From: Blattamonas nauphoetae
Taxonomy: Eukaryota; Preaxostyla; Oxymonadida
Length of the DNA stretch: 64,000 bases
NCBI GenBank assembly: GCA_033064195.1
Contig: JARBJD010000112.1
Location: 1-64,000 of the forward strand
Direction: 5' to 3'
Of this stretch, positions 1-10,150 are shown one piece after another. Position 1 is the first letter of the stretch. Each line of letters starts with the position of its first letter. A model generated the notes under the pieces. It searched no databases, was not told the origin of the DNA, and saw nothing but the letters and a program-made list of their open reading frames with translations. The position numbers were made by a program, and so were the translations under genes.

Positions 1-157
1 TCAAGATCCTCGTTGGTGGGAAAGATATATGAGTCATTGCCTATAGCAGAAGCATACAACACTATTCTCAATTATGGCGTTTCTCTGACCCAGAAAGCTA
101 TGCCCGTTAAAGTGAAATCTCTTCTGAGATTGACACTCGTTAAAATTATAAATGGGT

Positions 158-172
158 GTATTTTTTATTTTT
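158..172 (+). promoter_or_regulatory. AT-rich promoter motif of the virus-like element
   Basis: A GTATTTTTTATTTTTA run lies about 47 bases before the ATG at 219. The same pattern stands before the other plus-strand genes of the element, which makes it a likely promoter core. Confidence 0.4.
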
Positions 173-218
173 ACTTAAATAGACTTCGTCTCTTCAACAC
201 AATTTCTCAAAGGTATAA

Positions 219-341
219 ATGGCACCAGGAAGTTTCAACAAACTCAAAAATATCGGCAAGCAATTCTTTCCAATTCATCAAACCTCTAGCTCCAACATTA
301 CTTCAAGTCGGTGGTGGATTACTCTCTCAAACGAACAGTAA
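219..341 (+). pseudogene. Short remnant related to the next small virus-element protein
   Basis: The start, MAPGSFNKLKNIGK, closely resembles the start of the protein at 569 (MAPGWLSKLAAVGK). It looks like a decayed paralog of that small protein. An overlapping frame, 13-381, has no recognisable domain. Sequence from 1 to 158 holds nothing I can name. Confidence 0.35.
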
Positions 342-550
342 ATTCGGACAAACCACTTGGGTGGAATACTCAATGGATTAGGAGGAATGATGGACGTTTA
401 TCAACAAAAATAAGGTGATCAATCGTCAACAAAAACCACAGATGATTGAGTACGAACCTCCACGAAATGGACGATTCTCAAATGATGATATGCCACTCTC
501 GTCAAATTCCAAAATTCAATTCAAAGGATAAACATTCACTAGTATTCAAA

Positions 551-563
551 TATTTTTATTTTA
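551..563 (+). promoter_or_regulatory. AT-rich promoter motif before the small basic protein
   Basis: TATTTTTATTTTA lies 5 bases before the ATG at 569 and matches the motifs at 158, 891, 2834 and 4557. Confidence 0.45.
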
Positions 564-568
564 TTAAA

Positions 569-868
569 ATGGCACCAGGTTGGTTATCAAAATTAGCAGC
601 AGTTGGTAAAAACATACTCAGAGTTGGAGCTCCATTTCTGAACCTAATTCCCTTCGTTGGACCACTGATTTCGAAGGTTGCACAGACAGGTGTTGAAATG
701 ATTCCAGACGTGAAATCGGATCAGCAAATCCATGCAGAAAAGATGGCTCAGTATGAGCAAGCAATGAATGAAGGAAACACTGCAGTTGCGAACAAGCTCA
801 GAGGCGAAATACTGAAGCTAGAAGAAAAGCTGAAACCGAAAGCGAAGAAACCAAAAAAGAAAAAGTAA
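569..868 (+). CDS. Small hydrophobic and basic protein of the virus-like element
   Basis: This predicted protein of 99 residues starts at the ATG right after the AT-rich motif. An in-frame ATG at 446 precedes the promoter motif and is unlikely. The N-terminal third is amphipathic to hydrophobic (LNLIPFVGPLISK, about residues 28-40). The middle is a charged helix and the tail is Lys-rich (KAKKPKKKK). A hydrophobic helix with a basic tail is the general build of minor virion proteins such as the membrane-active or DNA-condensing core proteins of adenovirus-like viruses. That comparison is by composition only, with no homology claimed. Its place directly upstream of the capsid-like genes fits a virion role. 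Confidence 0.5.
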   Translation: MAPGWLSKLAAVGKNILRVGAPFLNLIPFVGPLISKVAQTGVEMIPDVKSDQQIHAEKMAQYEQAMNEGNTAVANKLRGEILKLEEKLKPKAKKPKKKK

Positions 869-890
869 CTAGAGTTAAAGCATAAATGTA

Positions 891-903
891 ATTTTTTATT
901 TTT
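891..903 (+). promoter_or_regulatory. AT-rich promoter motif before capsid-like gene 1
   Basis: ATTTTTTATTTTT lies 6 bases before the ATG at 910. It belongs to the same motif family as the other element genes. Confidence 0.45.
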
Positions 904-909
904 GATAAA

Positions 910-2769
910 ATGAACTCGCATATAACACATCTGACAAACAAAAGAACTGGAGCATCATCTTTGACTGGAAATACCACTGGAAGGATAGAATACATAAGAG
1001 ATGACATGGGTCAAATACAACAGCAACTCATGTCTGAACACCACATAAATTACCTTCTGAATGATGGGGCACACAGTACTTCGATTCAGGAATTGAAACC
1101 ATCAGAGAATGCACGATTCTACACAGGACAAGAGATAATCATTCCACTGACTGGTAATCAGGACATTTGTCAAATTGATGATTCCTTCATTACGTTCACC
1201 ATGACTGCGACTCTGAAAGTTAATAATTGGCAAACAACAGCTGGTAAGGTTGGATCGTACATGAATGAGAGAATCTTCATCTTCGTTGGACTCAAGCATT
1301 CAGCATCAATCTTTCGTGACCTTACTGTTCTTCACAACAATCAAAGAATCATCAGCACAACAAACAATGATGTATCAATGGAGTCTCACATCTACAATAT
1401 GATCAAACCTAAGAGTCAATTGGAGAATCGAAAACATTGTCACACACCTTGGCAGAATGCATGGAATCATGATGAATCAGTTGCTGGTGTGTATATTCCA
1501 TTATCGGATTTCACAACGACGTCTGGAACAGGAGTGTTTCAAGACACAATCGATGTGCCAATTCGTGTGTCGATTAATCTTGAAGATCTTCTCATTTTCT
1601 CTGGAATGACTGACTATCCAAAATGTCTCTTTGGTGATTTGAAATTGAGTGTGCACATGAATGAGGATGCGTTTGTTTGTTGTTCTGTGAATCCTGAACT
1701 TACTTTGAAAGATACACTATCATCACTCGTAACTGGAACAGCAGCAGCACCAACGATTAAAGCAGCAATTCTCAATTGTATTCAACATCGTCCCTATTTC
1801 TTGAATAACCTTGTCACCTCATGCACAAAGAATTTCGTTCAAATTGGCCAATCATTTCTTCAACCAACCGTTACTAAAGACATTGTTTGTTCAACAGCCA
1901 ATGTCGTGACAACAGAACCAGAATTTGTGGATCAGTACATCTCATTAAACGTCACAAATTATCGGATTGATGATGTGTATTGCATGAGTGTTGGATACAA
2001 AATGAAAGATGGAGCGATAAAGAAACTCATGGAGATGTATCAGAATCGTCCTGGAACAATTCCGGCAGAAAAGATCTCATTCTATCCATTTCAGAAGACG
2101 CCAACGGCAACAGGAATTGATTGTACTCAGCAAATGGTAGTGGTGAATGCCAAGGATATCATGCTTCTCTTCCGTCACTACGACAATGAAGTCACTTGCT
2201 TCCACAATCCAATGCAGAAGAACATCCAAGTGACTTTACAAAACAGGTATTATCCAGAACAACCAACGACAACTATTGGAGCTCGCTTCTATCAGTTCGC
2301 ATTATCGACTCTCAATCTCGATTCATACCTAGCTGTTCCTGATGATTTGGAGCGATCACTGACGGATTCTCTCGTTGAAGAGAAACTCACTGGTGACGGA
2401 ACATATCCCAATGAAACAATGACAAGGGTTCGTCCAGTTCATGACAATACTGACTTCCTTCTCTGCTTTCCAACTCAGAGAAGTGGGTGTCCAACGAACT
2501 GTAATGATTCCATCAGTTCAAGAGGAAATACTGCTGTCACTTTGAGATCACATCCAATCTATCAGGGAAATCTTGACACATACTACAATGTTTACAACCC
2601 AAGTCAAAGTGGAGGTGATATGACAACATTTACTCATCCTCCAGCACCGATTCTAGCGACAACTGCAACCACATGGTGGGTCTTACGATACAGTAATGGT
2701 GAACCAAAAGTTGAGTACTATCCGAATCACACATTGAAAGCGTTGCATAAAGATTTAGGAATCATGTAG
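910..2769 (+). CDS. Capsid-like protein 1 of the virus-like element (619 aa)
   Basis: A long intron-free frame of 619 residues follows directly after the AT-rich motif. Its length is typical of double jelly-roll major capsid proteins of Polintons. It is a paralog of the next gene. Both share, in order, an IQE(L/V) start, a (G)DEIEVPL / GQEIIIPL segment, a block with IRDM / FRDL, a hydrophobic strand ending in (L/I)FG(D/N)L(K/R)L, and a C-terminal PPxPILA block followed by a Trp-rich segment. There is no transmembrane segment or signal peptide. The pattern of repeated beta-rich blocks fits a virion shell protein. I recognise no diagnostic capsid motif, so the role is inferred from size, paralogy and context. 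It could instead be another structural protein. Confidence 0.5.
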   Translation: MNSHITHLTNKRTGASSLTGNTTGRIEYIRDDMGQIQQQLMSEHHINYLLNDGAHSTSIQELKPSENARFYTGQEIIIPLTGNQDICQIDDSFITFTMTATLKVNNWQTTAGKVGSYMNERIFIFVGLKHSASIFRDLTVLHNNQRIISTTNNDVSMESHIYNMIKPKSQLENRKHCHTPWQNAWNHDESVAGVYIPLSDFTTTSGTGVFQDTIDVPIRVSINLEDLLIFSGMTDYPKCLFGDLKLSVHMNEDAFVCCSVNPELTLKDTLSSLVTGTAAAPTIKAAILNCIQHRPYFLNNLVTSCTKNFVQIGQSFLQPTVTKDIVCSTANVVTTEPEFVDQYISLNVTNYRIDDVYCMSVGYKMKDGAIKKLMEMYQNRPGTIPAEKISFYPFQKTPTATGIDCTQQMVVVNAKDIMLLFRHYDNEVTCFHNPMQKNIQVTLQNRYYPEQPTTTIGARFYQFALSTLNLDSYLAVPDDLERSLTDSLVEEKLTGDGTYPNETMTRVRPVHDNTDFLLCFPTQRSGCPTNCNDSISSRGNTAVTLRSHPIYQGNLDTYYNVYNPSQSGGDMTTFTHPPAPILATTATTWWVLRYSNGEPKVEYYPNHTLKALHKDLGIM

Positions 2770-2833
2770 AGACTCTCATCGGGAGTTCGAAGCCTCTGGC
2801 GAGACAAAACAGTAAAAGAAATTATTGATATTG

Positions 2834-2847
2834 TATTTTTTATTTTT
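2834..2847 (+). promoter_or_regulatory. AT-rich promoter motif before capsid-like gene 2
   Basis: TATTTTTTATTTTT lies 6 bases before the ATG at 2854. It is the clearest copy of the motif. Confidence 0.5.
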
Positions 2848-2853
2848 CTATAA

Positions 2854-4542
2854 ATGAGAAGTATCAGATCAAATCAATCCAAACCAACATCGACATTAAT
2901 TGAGCAAATTGAAGTGCAATCATATCTGCCAAAACAATGGGATTCAGAACCTCACATCTACTCCATCCAAGAAGTACATCCAACCAATCCTCCCATGCCA
3001 TGTAGAATTGGAGATGAGATTGAAGTTCCACTGTGCTATGACGGTCATGATGTGACTGAGTTTGCGAAGAGTCATTTGCGTATCGATCTAACTGTTACTG
3101 TTCCTTTTTACCAGCCATTCGATGGAGCTAAATTTGGGATGATTGGACAATATGGAATGTTCTACGGATATAAATCATCATCAGATGCAATTCGAGACAT
3201 GAGACTCGTCGACAGTAAAGGAAACATCATTGACAATTCACTACAGAATAATCATGTTCACGAATCATTTCTGTATCACACTTTCAAGTCTTTTGAAGAG
3301 AAAAACAACATGAAGCATTGCTACAGTCTTTTTGAAAATGTTCAGAGAATGGATCCAAGCGTGTGTGGATTCTATTTTGTTCCAACACTCAATGGAAACA
3401 AAGCACCTTTCACCGCGACAATTCCACTGGTTATTCCATTTGTGAACCTCCTCCCATTGAGTACCTTTGATCAGTATCCTAATTCCATCTTTGGCAATTT
3501 ACGTTTGAGATTTCACTTGACAACAGATTCACTTGTGTATTGTCCCGTTCGAGTTTCAACTGTTGTTAGAAAAACACTTGAGGTGGTCAGAGATCTATTT
3601 CCAGACAAAAATATTACTACTATAGTTGATCAAGATGGAATGCATCAACTGGGTGAGAATGAATACTCCACTCTGACACAAGAATTTACCCAAATTGGAA
3701 ATCCAGTGATTCAATACGATCAAACTGCTCATCATACAGCCACAACTGTTAATGAGGTTAGAACGAAGGTATCCACTTCAACTGTCTGGTCTTCATCAGT
3801 GGATAAAGTCACATCAGTTTGCTACGGATATCAAATCACTGATGCAACGAAACAATCCCTCTTCAACACATATTCCAAAACTGTTTATGTCCTGAAAGCA
3901 GAAAGAATTGACACACAGTCATTTCAATCACAAGCGACTGCAATGGGAGTGAGATCAAACATCAGCATCAAACTCAACAATCTTATGAATCTAATGTGCT
4001 TATTCCCTGAAAGACCAAACGAATGCACAGTCTTCAGAAATCCTCACTACGTTGGTCAATTCGAAATGCTTGGAATCAACTTTCCCAATTTCCCAATGTC
4101 AACCATCTCACCTGAGTTCTATCAAATGATGATGGTGAATGGTGACTTCATTGGTTGTTCCGCAACGGAAGAGTTTGAAAATTCAATTTGTATGTCACGT
4201 ATTGCTAGCCACAATGGAGGGTCGTTTAAGAGAACTAGAGCAGTAACGGATGCAACTTCATTCACATTCATGGTTCCAACAGATCGAAGTGAAATCGCTG
4301 GTGGTGAAGAAGGTATTTCAACAGCAGAATCAGTGAATATCGTCTACAGAGGATCACCAATCAATCAGGGAGAACTTGATCCATATTTCACATCAACTCC
4401 AGAAGGTCCTCCTCCACCAATTCTAGCACTACATCAGGCAACATACTGGTTGTTCTGGATTGAGAATGGACAACCACGAGTGCGATATGTCATTGATCGT
4501 CGACTCCAAGAAGCCTATGAAGAAGTGAAGAGAGGATATTAA
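2854..4542 (+). CDS. Capsid-like protein 2 of the virus-like element (562 aa)
   Basis: This is a paralog of the protein at 910, in the same orientation, 84 bases downstream and with its own promoter motif. Shared landmarks include the IQEV start, GDEIEVPL, IRDMRL, IFGNLRLRFH and a C-terminal PPPPILAL block followed by YWLFWIENGQPRVRY. That last block aligns with WWVLRYSNGEPKVEY in the first copy. Sequence divergence is high, so the duplication is old and the two copies probably do different jobs, for example two shell proteins. Polintons usually carry one large and one small capsid gene, so two large related ones side by side is uncommon. The frame is open throughout. Confidence 0.5.
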   Translation: MRSIRSNQSKPTSTLIEQIEVQSYLPKQWDSEPHIYSIQEVHPTNPPMPCRIGDEIEVPLCYDGHDVTEFAKSHLRIDLTVTVPFYQPFDGAKFGMIGQYGMFYGYKSSSDAIRDMRLVDSKGNIIDNSLQNNHVHESFLYHTFKSFEEKNNMKHCYSLFENVQRMDPSVCGFYFVPTLNGNKAPFTATIPLVIPFVNLLPLSTFDQYPNSIFGNLRLRFHLTTDSLVYCPVRVSTVVRKTLEVVRDLFPDKNITTIVDQDGMHQLGENEYSTLTQEFTQIGNPVIQYDQTAHHTATTVNEVRTKVSTSTVWSSSVDKVTSVCYGYQITDATKQSLFNTYSKTVYVLKAERIDTQSFQSQATAMGVRSNISIKLNNLMNLMCLFPERPNECTVFRNPHYVGQFEMLGINFPNFPMSTISPEFYQMMMVNGDFIGCSATEEFENSICMSRIASHNGGSFKRTRAVTDATSFTFMVPTDRSEIAGGEEGISTAESVNIVYRGSPINQGELDPYFTSTPEGPPPPILALHQATYWLFWIENGQPRVRYVIDRRLQEAYEEVKRGY

Positions 4543-4556
4543 GAATCAAATATGAT

Positions 4557-4568
4557 ATTTTATTTTTG
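4557..4568 (+). promoter_or_regulatory. AT-rich promoter motif before the 136-residue protein
   Basis: ATATTTTATTTTTG lies about 12-15 bases before the ATG at 4581. Confidence 0.4.
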
Positions 4569-4580
4569 TAGAAATCACAA

Positions 4581-4991
4581 ATGGTCAAACGTTATTTCTC
4601 AATTCAGAATTCTCACACTGCTCAACTCCCTCCTGATTTTACCAATTCTAGAAACCAAAAATATGTTCACTTTCTTGACTGCAAACTCATCCATGTGAGT
4701 GAAGAGATTAATGGGAACTCAACTATCATCTCAAAAGACATTCCTCAGCACATCACAATCCACGGTGATTGGATCCAGACTGATGCATTCAATGACTCAT
4801 ATGTTGCTTTCTGTAACGAACAGATTGCGAAGCGAAAGAAGTGGGAATTAAGCACTCGACAATCAATTGTGAAGATCTGGTTCAAAGACAGTTCTGGTGA
4901 GTCAATTGAGATGGAAACAACCGAGACAATCAATGGAAAAATAATCAAAGAGTACTATGAATTTCTGGTTGATCTCATGTTGGAGTATTAA
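4581..4991 (+). CDS. 136-residue protein of unknown function in the virus-like element
   Basis: A compact frame of 136 residues has its own AT-rich promoter motif and ends 22 bases before the converging S74 gene. The sequence alternates short beta-like stretches (ITIHGDWIQ, SIVKIWFKDSSG, MNGKIIKEYYEF-like) without signal peptide or membrane segment, which suggests a small beta-sandwich. Its position after the capsid-like genes makes a minor virion protein the natural guess. I do not recognise a family. Confidence 0.4.
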   Translation: MVKRYFSIQNSHTAQLPPDFTNSRNQKYVHFLDCKLIHVSEEINGNSTIISKDIPQHITIHGDWIQTDAFNDSYVAFCNEQIAKRKKWELSTRQSIVKIWFKDSSGESIEMETTETINGKIIKEYYEFLVDLMLEY

Positions 4992-5012
4992 TGCTTCGCA
5001 TTTCTAGTATGA

Positions 5013-5414
5013 CTACGTCATGGTATTTGTCAGTGAATTATATTTTTGTATTAGTTCATTGATGAGTGTCTGTTGTTGTCCGACGATAGAGCATAATTCC
5101 TGAATGGCTTTCACACAGAAGCACGAGAGTTCAGCATAATCAACTTGAAGACAGTCTGGATTGGAATCATTCACAACCTCTGGGAATATCTCTTGGATCT
5201 GTTGTGCAATTACACCTATGTGTTTCTTCTCACTTTCCTTCTTCAAGCATTCACATTTCTCTTTGCAGTTCTTCAAGTGTTCTTCATCTGTCTCATTTTC
5301 AATTTGCTTTGTCACTTTGTTGATCTTCGAGTCAAATGTGTTGAATTGGTAGCGAACAATTTCCACTTTATTCAGTTGTTCAAGAACATCAGGGTATGGT
5401 TCAACGTAGTCGAT
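5013..5414 (-). pseudogene. C-terminal part of a Peptidase S74 (fibre chaperone) gene
   Basis: The minus strand encodes the typical end of an intramolecular chaperone, Peptidase S74. The pattern HIGVIAQQIQEIFPEVV is followed by VDYAELSCFCVKAIQEL and a terminal helix. In phage and large DNA virus fibres and tailspikes this domain trimerises the fibre and then cuts itself off. The matching N-terminal part lies at 7769-8428, on the other side of a transposon insertion. The gene is therefore broken, and the two parts are listed separately. Confidence 0.7.
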
Positions 5415-5745
5415 TTAACCCGCAACTCCGGATTAACCCACACCCTGGATCTGGGACCCAGAATTCGGATATATTCGAAATTGCATCGTTATTTTGCCGT
5501 TATTTCATATTATTTCATAGGAATCTGTTCTGGAGAACGCTTAATCTCATGAAATGAACAAGAAAAGAGGGTTGATCAAGATCTCAACACAAAAATGAAA
5601 CGAAATGGGAATCGAACTTTTGGAAAGGATATTTCGACATTTGGCGATGCTGAGATGACGGGAGGTGTCAGCTGGGCCCGAATGAGTGAAACAGTCGAGT
5701 TGAGAATAGTGAGTGCTCGAGAGATGAGTGGAGTGAAGGCGGAAG

Positions 5746-5962
5746 GAGGGCAGAGTGGGCGAGATGGTGAAAGGAGGGCAGAGTGGGCGACAGGGCGGAA
5801 GGAGGGCAGAGTGGACGACAGGGCGGAAGGAGGGCAGAGTGGACGACAGGGCGGAAGGAGGGCAGAGTGGACGACAGGGCGGAAGGAGGGCAGAGTGGAC
5901 GACAGGGCGGAAGGAGGGCAGAGTGGACGACAGGGTTGAAGGAGGGCAGAGTGGGCGAGATG
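5746..5962 (+). repeat. 28-bp minisatellite, about 7.7 copies
   Basis: Seven full units (5746-5941) and one partial unit follow in tandem. The unit starts GAGGGCAGAGTGG and ends in GGCGGAAG. Inner copies are identical and the edge copies vary, as expected for array growth from the middle. Because 28 is not a multiple of three and the unit lacks stops, the array opens several overlapping frames on both strands; none is taken as a gene. Confidence 0.9.
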
Positions 5963-6661
5963 TTTCAACGAATGATTCGAGCTCGTCCTGCGAGTTGTGT
6001 GAGGGCTCCTGAAATGGTTGCACAGCAAAAGAATCGTTGAGATCGAACGTTTTGAAGGGAGTGAGTCAGTTTTGTTTCTTTTGACCAATCTGATCCGGTC
6101 ATACCATCATCCTCAGCTTGCTCCTCTGTATTGTAAACTTGACGTGATGGTGTTGATTTCCGTGTTGGGGAGAATGGTGAAAAGCAGGATCCTTGTGAGA
6201 GACAGAATCAGTCTCATTCTCAATCAAATCACGTGGTTGGAGTAGCTTCGTAAGAATCTGCTCCATCAGTCCGAGTGGGATATCATTGCATCACAAACTT
6301 GTCGAGCAGCCAGATGGGATCGAGTTTGAGAGTATTGGAGAGTGTGTCGCTGTCGCTGGTTTGGTGCTTGTCGTGTGAGATCGGATGTGTCCAGAGAGAT
6401 GAGAAGTCTGAGTTGGATTATTGTTTAAGTGTATTTGGCGAAAGGTTGGCGTGGGAGGATGGAGAAACGTGGACGAGTGACGTTGGCTGAAACAGCGGGA
6501 CAGACAGGAAGACGCCCAAAAGTTTAGTGTTTTGGTAGGACTGTTGACATAAATTTGAGCAAATGAGGCGATTGTATGAAGTGTGAACGGAGATACGAGG
6601 AAGGGATGGTGATGGAGAGTGAATGGGAAGAATTGGAGGGAAGAGTGGTGGTAGGCAGTGT

Positions 6662-7502
6662 TTAGGACGATGAAGATGAAAGATTTTTTGATGAAAACGA
6701 AAGCAATGAGAGAGTGGATTGAATTGTCGCGAATACGAAGAGCCAGACGGAATCGAGTCGAGAGAAGTGCGTATGCTGGACATAAATCGAGATTAGTGGA
6801 CTCGAGAACGGACGAGTGGATTGAAGGAGAATAATGGAATCCAAGAGATTGAAGAGATCTTGCGATTTCTGCTCAATTTGGGAATTCTGAGGCGTCGACG
6901 AGAGGATCGTGGCGGTTGGAGTCTGATGAATATGATGGTTCTTAAAGTCAGCAATGAGGAGCGACAACGTCTGTTGCAGAGAATCCAGGGTGAAAGGGCT
7001 GAGTGAAACTTCTGCGGGGCCAGAGGGAGTGACAAGCTGAACATGCTCAGGAAACATGCGGCTTTCATCTATTCTTGTGATCTCCTTCAAAAGTGACGTG
7101 CGTTTGCATTTCCGCCGAGATTGCTCGATATCCACGCCCAAGGTATTTCTTGATTCAGGAGATCCCTCCAACGAGAGAAGACTCATCGACTCGGTCACGA
7201 GTTCTAGCATCATTTCAATCGTAATTTGATTGGTTTTCCGTCGATTCATATGTATCCGTAAAAGTTTTGGTGACGATGTCCAAAATGATTGGAATGAGGA
7301 CGAACAGAGCGGACAACTCGAAGCGTGAGCAATTCCTCCCAAAATGCGATTCACGATGCATAATAATCAGTGTTTTGAGAAGGTAGAGAGTATCTCCGAT
7401 AAATCCTTCATTGATGCTGGATGCTTCCAGACTCACAGCAGCTGAGATCTGGAAGAGTTTGTGTTCAAAACAAGAATCAGCAAATACGTGTTGGGTATTC
7501 AC
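6662..7502 (-). other. Possible captured gene fragment within the transposon
   Basis: Two overlapping minus-strand frames (7502-7215 and 7354-6662) read like helical, Leu/Ser-rich protein, for example LLKTLIIMHRESHFG and SMSLLSLEGSPESR. They are unlike the simple repeats nearby. They could be exons of a host gene carried off by the element, or decayed cargo. I recognise no family and cannot define splice sites. Confidence 0.25.
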
Positions 7503-7768
7503 AAGAGATGTGAGGGAGATTCGAGTTGAGAGAGAGATTGTTCGTCCGTGAGTATATCAGTTTGTTTTAAGACAGGTGGAGTCATTTTTTTGTACAAAAA
7601 TTAACCCACAATGAGAACTTTCGAAATGATGAAGTAAAATTTAGAGGTAATCATTTGAATTTAGACTTTAATGATGATTCGTACTTGATTCCGAAAAGAT
7701 GAACGCACAAGTTAACTTCGGTTGTTAGAATATGGAGTTGCGGGTTTTCCCGAAGTTGCGTGTTTATC

Positions 7769-8428
7769 CGATGATGTTCAATATTTCTTTTCACTCTTCT
7801 GTCTGACAGTTGAGAAAAACTTCCTGTTGTGGATATTGAAAACACTCCTGAACCTGTGTCCTCATCATAGTAATACAAAGCTGGTTTGTCACAGGGAGAC
7901 CACATAATAATTCCATCACCATTGAACTGAATTCCTGAAGTTTCTGCAATCGATTGTGAGATTGAAATTCCAGAAGAAAATGTTGATGCCGGATATGTTC
8001 CAGGATACTTCGGAAGTGATCCTTCTGAGATATTCCACTTCGCTCCATTCACATTCATCAATCCTCCGATTGTTGGTGTCGTGATTGATCCATTTGTGCT
8101 GACTACTTTTTGGATTGAAGATATCGCTGACTTGTGTGCTTCTGTTGTCTTCTGAAGTGAGTCAATCACTGCCGAATTCTCGTTGGTTGTTGAGAGATTA
8201 CGATCAATCATTTTCTCAATCATTTGTGAATTGAATTTTTGTCGATTCATTTCTGCTTGCTCTTTCATTGAAATTAAAATTCTTGATTCCCTCATGAACA
8301 TACGTCACCAGAACATTATTTCTGACATACTCAGAGACTAGCGAACAGTTCTCTTCTCTCATTGATTCAATTAATGCTTGTTCTGAACATACTCGACGTC
8401 TTTCCTTGTACATCGCGGTTGGATTCAT
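7769..8428 (-). pseudogene. N-terminal part of the Peptidase S74 fibre gene
   Basis: The minus-strand start codon is at 8428. Visible parts are a charged N-terminal segment, a helical region with repeated short heptads, a Gly/Ser-rich beta region (about 8100-7850), and the opening of the S74 domain, where the diagnostic SDRRVKRNIE lies next to the transposon end. Fibre or tailspike proteins have this layout: a beta-rich shaft followed by the chaperone. The gene is broken. In the virus-like element it would be the host-attachment protein. Confidence 0.6.
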
Positions 8429-8435
8429 TTAATAC

Positions 8436-10129
8436 TAGGCTTGTCTGACCGGCACTGACCGGTCAGTTTTCATCAAAACGTACTGACCGTCACTGACCGG
8501 AGAAATTTTGGTACCCATAATCGAGAGTTACCATTTCTCCGAAAGTGAAGACCTTCCAATGGATCGAAACTCCATTTCTAATTTTTCCGAGTCTTTTCTT
8601 CTGGATTCGACTTTTGTACATCCTTTTTCTGTCCCTGAAGCTGTATCATGTCCATTTTCATCAACTTATGCCGATCATACCCATCCGTGATCCGAATTCA
8701 AGTTGAAACACAAGAGAAGTGACAAAATCTGTCTTTCATCATGATGTCTCCAACCAACAATGATCACCTTTTCACCATTTCACGATATGTACATTCTTGA
8801 AAATCTTTGAAAGAAATGAGAGAGGGTTTTATCATAAAAACGAAAACAACTCCTCCTGAAGAATTGAAAGTGCAAAGAGCGTTCGCCTTCCTCATGGATG
8901 TACGGAACGAGAGGATTCCTCCAATCTGGATGACAACACCTTCGTATAAGGCCACCAATGTTGAGCTCACTGTTGAATCAGAATTGATTTTGATCGTGAA
9001 GGGTTGACAATGACGAGAAGAGGAACAGCGGGATGGACTTGTGATGAGATCGTTCAAGAAAGTTGATCACAACTCGCTGGATGGGTGCTGTGTTTGATGC
9101 AGTGATGGAGAACGAGAGTGACTGATTCTTTTGCATCAGTGTAGGTGTCGCATCGAATCAGAAGGCAGAGGATGGAAAAGAGGACAAGGGTGATTCGTGA
9201 AGCTTGTGGAGAGGAGTGGCCTTGTCTGCTCCAAACTGGTGGAGGTTCACAGACTTCGAAGTGTTCGATGTGAGAAACAGCAGCAGACTCTACAACAAGA
9301 GGCCGACCGCTTCGACAGCAAAGACAGAATCTCGCTCTAGAAGGTGACAATCGGATCAGGCGATTCCAGTCTGCGCCAGAGCAAGATCAGACAGACTGGA
9401 AAATAACGATGCTTCATGGAGAGAATCTTGCGACGACATATCGAAAAGGAATTGGTGGTCAACTGACATCTCTGAATCAACTTGAGGAGAGTTGGTGTTC
9501 AAAGGAGACTGGAAATAGACGTGATCGTCCACATCCATGTTTTTCGGTGCGACGTCCAGAAACGGCAGCGGGAGGAAGTTGAGATAATGCTTCGGTTCGT
9601 TAGGAATATCTGCGTACCAAATAACCAGTGTAGACTATTGCCCAGGTGTGTGTGGATTTCGGAAAGTTGGGGTGAAGAATGGCGAGTAGTTTTGGCGAAG
9701 GGGAGACAGAGGACGTTTCGGGTGTATTGAACGGGCTGAAATCAGCATAGTGAATGATCTGGTTGCTCTGAGTTTTGTATGTCGTCAGAAAAGAGAAGAA
9801 TTGTGTGGTGGACTCTATTCTGAAGAAAATTGAGAATAGGGCAGAAAAAAGATATCACGAACTAAACAAAACACACTACCAATGCAGATAAGAACAAAAT
9901 GATGCGATGATGATCCCAAAATGCACAAGGATCAAGAGAGAGAGATGTTTCACACAAATAATTGAAAAGAGGCATTCATACAACTCCGGTCCGCAAGTAA
10001 AGAGATTACCATCTACAATCTTGCTTATTTCAAATGAAGATCATGTAGTTGATGATACAGTGAGATCCGACCCTTAGAAAAAAACGTGACTGACACTGAC
10101 CGGCACTTTTGGCCGGTCAGACAAGCCTA
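8436..10129. mobile_element. hAT-like non-autonomous element, 1.69 kb, 8-bp target duplication
   Basis: The element begins TAGGCTTGTCTGACCGGC and ends with the exact reverse complement, an 18-bp perfect inverted repeat. Subterminal ACTGACCG motifs repeat at both ends. It is flanked by TTTAATAC on both sides (8428-8435 and 10130-10137), an 8-bp target duplication as made by hAT transposases. No transposase frame is present; the longest frames are under 100 codons and unrecognised. It sits between the S74 start codon (8428) and an AT-rich promoter motif (10151-10160), so it has separated that gene from its promoter. Confidence 0.8.
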
Positions 10130-10150
10130 TTTAATACAAATTAAAAAATT

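Larger units (their letters stand above)
5415..7768. mobile_element. 2.35-kb non-autonomous DNA transposon inside the S74 gene
   Basis: The ends are imperfect inverted repeats. The left end reads TTAACCCGCAACTCCGG and the right end, read inward on the minus strand, has AACACGCAACTTCGGG, with a further AACCC(A/G)CA block inside each. The flanks carry CGAT on both sides (5411-5414 and 7769-7772), read as a 4-bp target duplication. Both flanks are S74 coding sequence, which places the ends independently. No transposase is recognisable, so the superfamily is open. The interior holds a 28-bp minisatellite and a possible gene fragment. Confidence 0.65.

Noticed and set aside
5576-6088. Pro/Cys/Leu-Pro-Ser repeat proteins of up to 170 residues on the minus strand
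   Set aside because: They are produced by the 28-bp minisatellite, which is open in all frames. They carry no independent coding signal.
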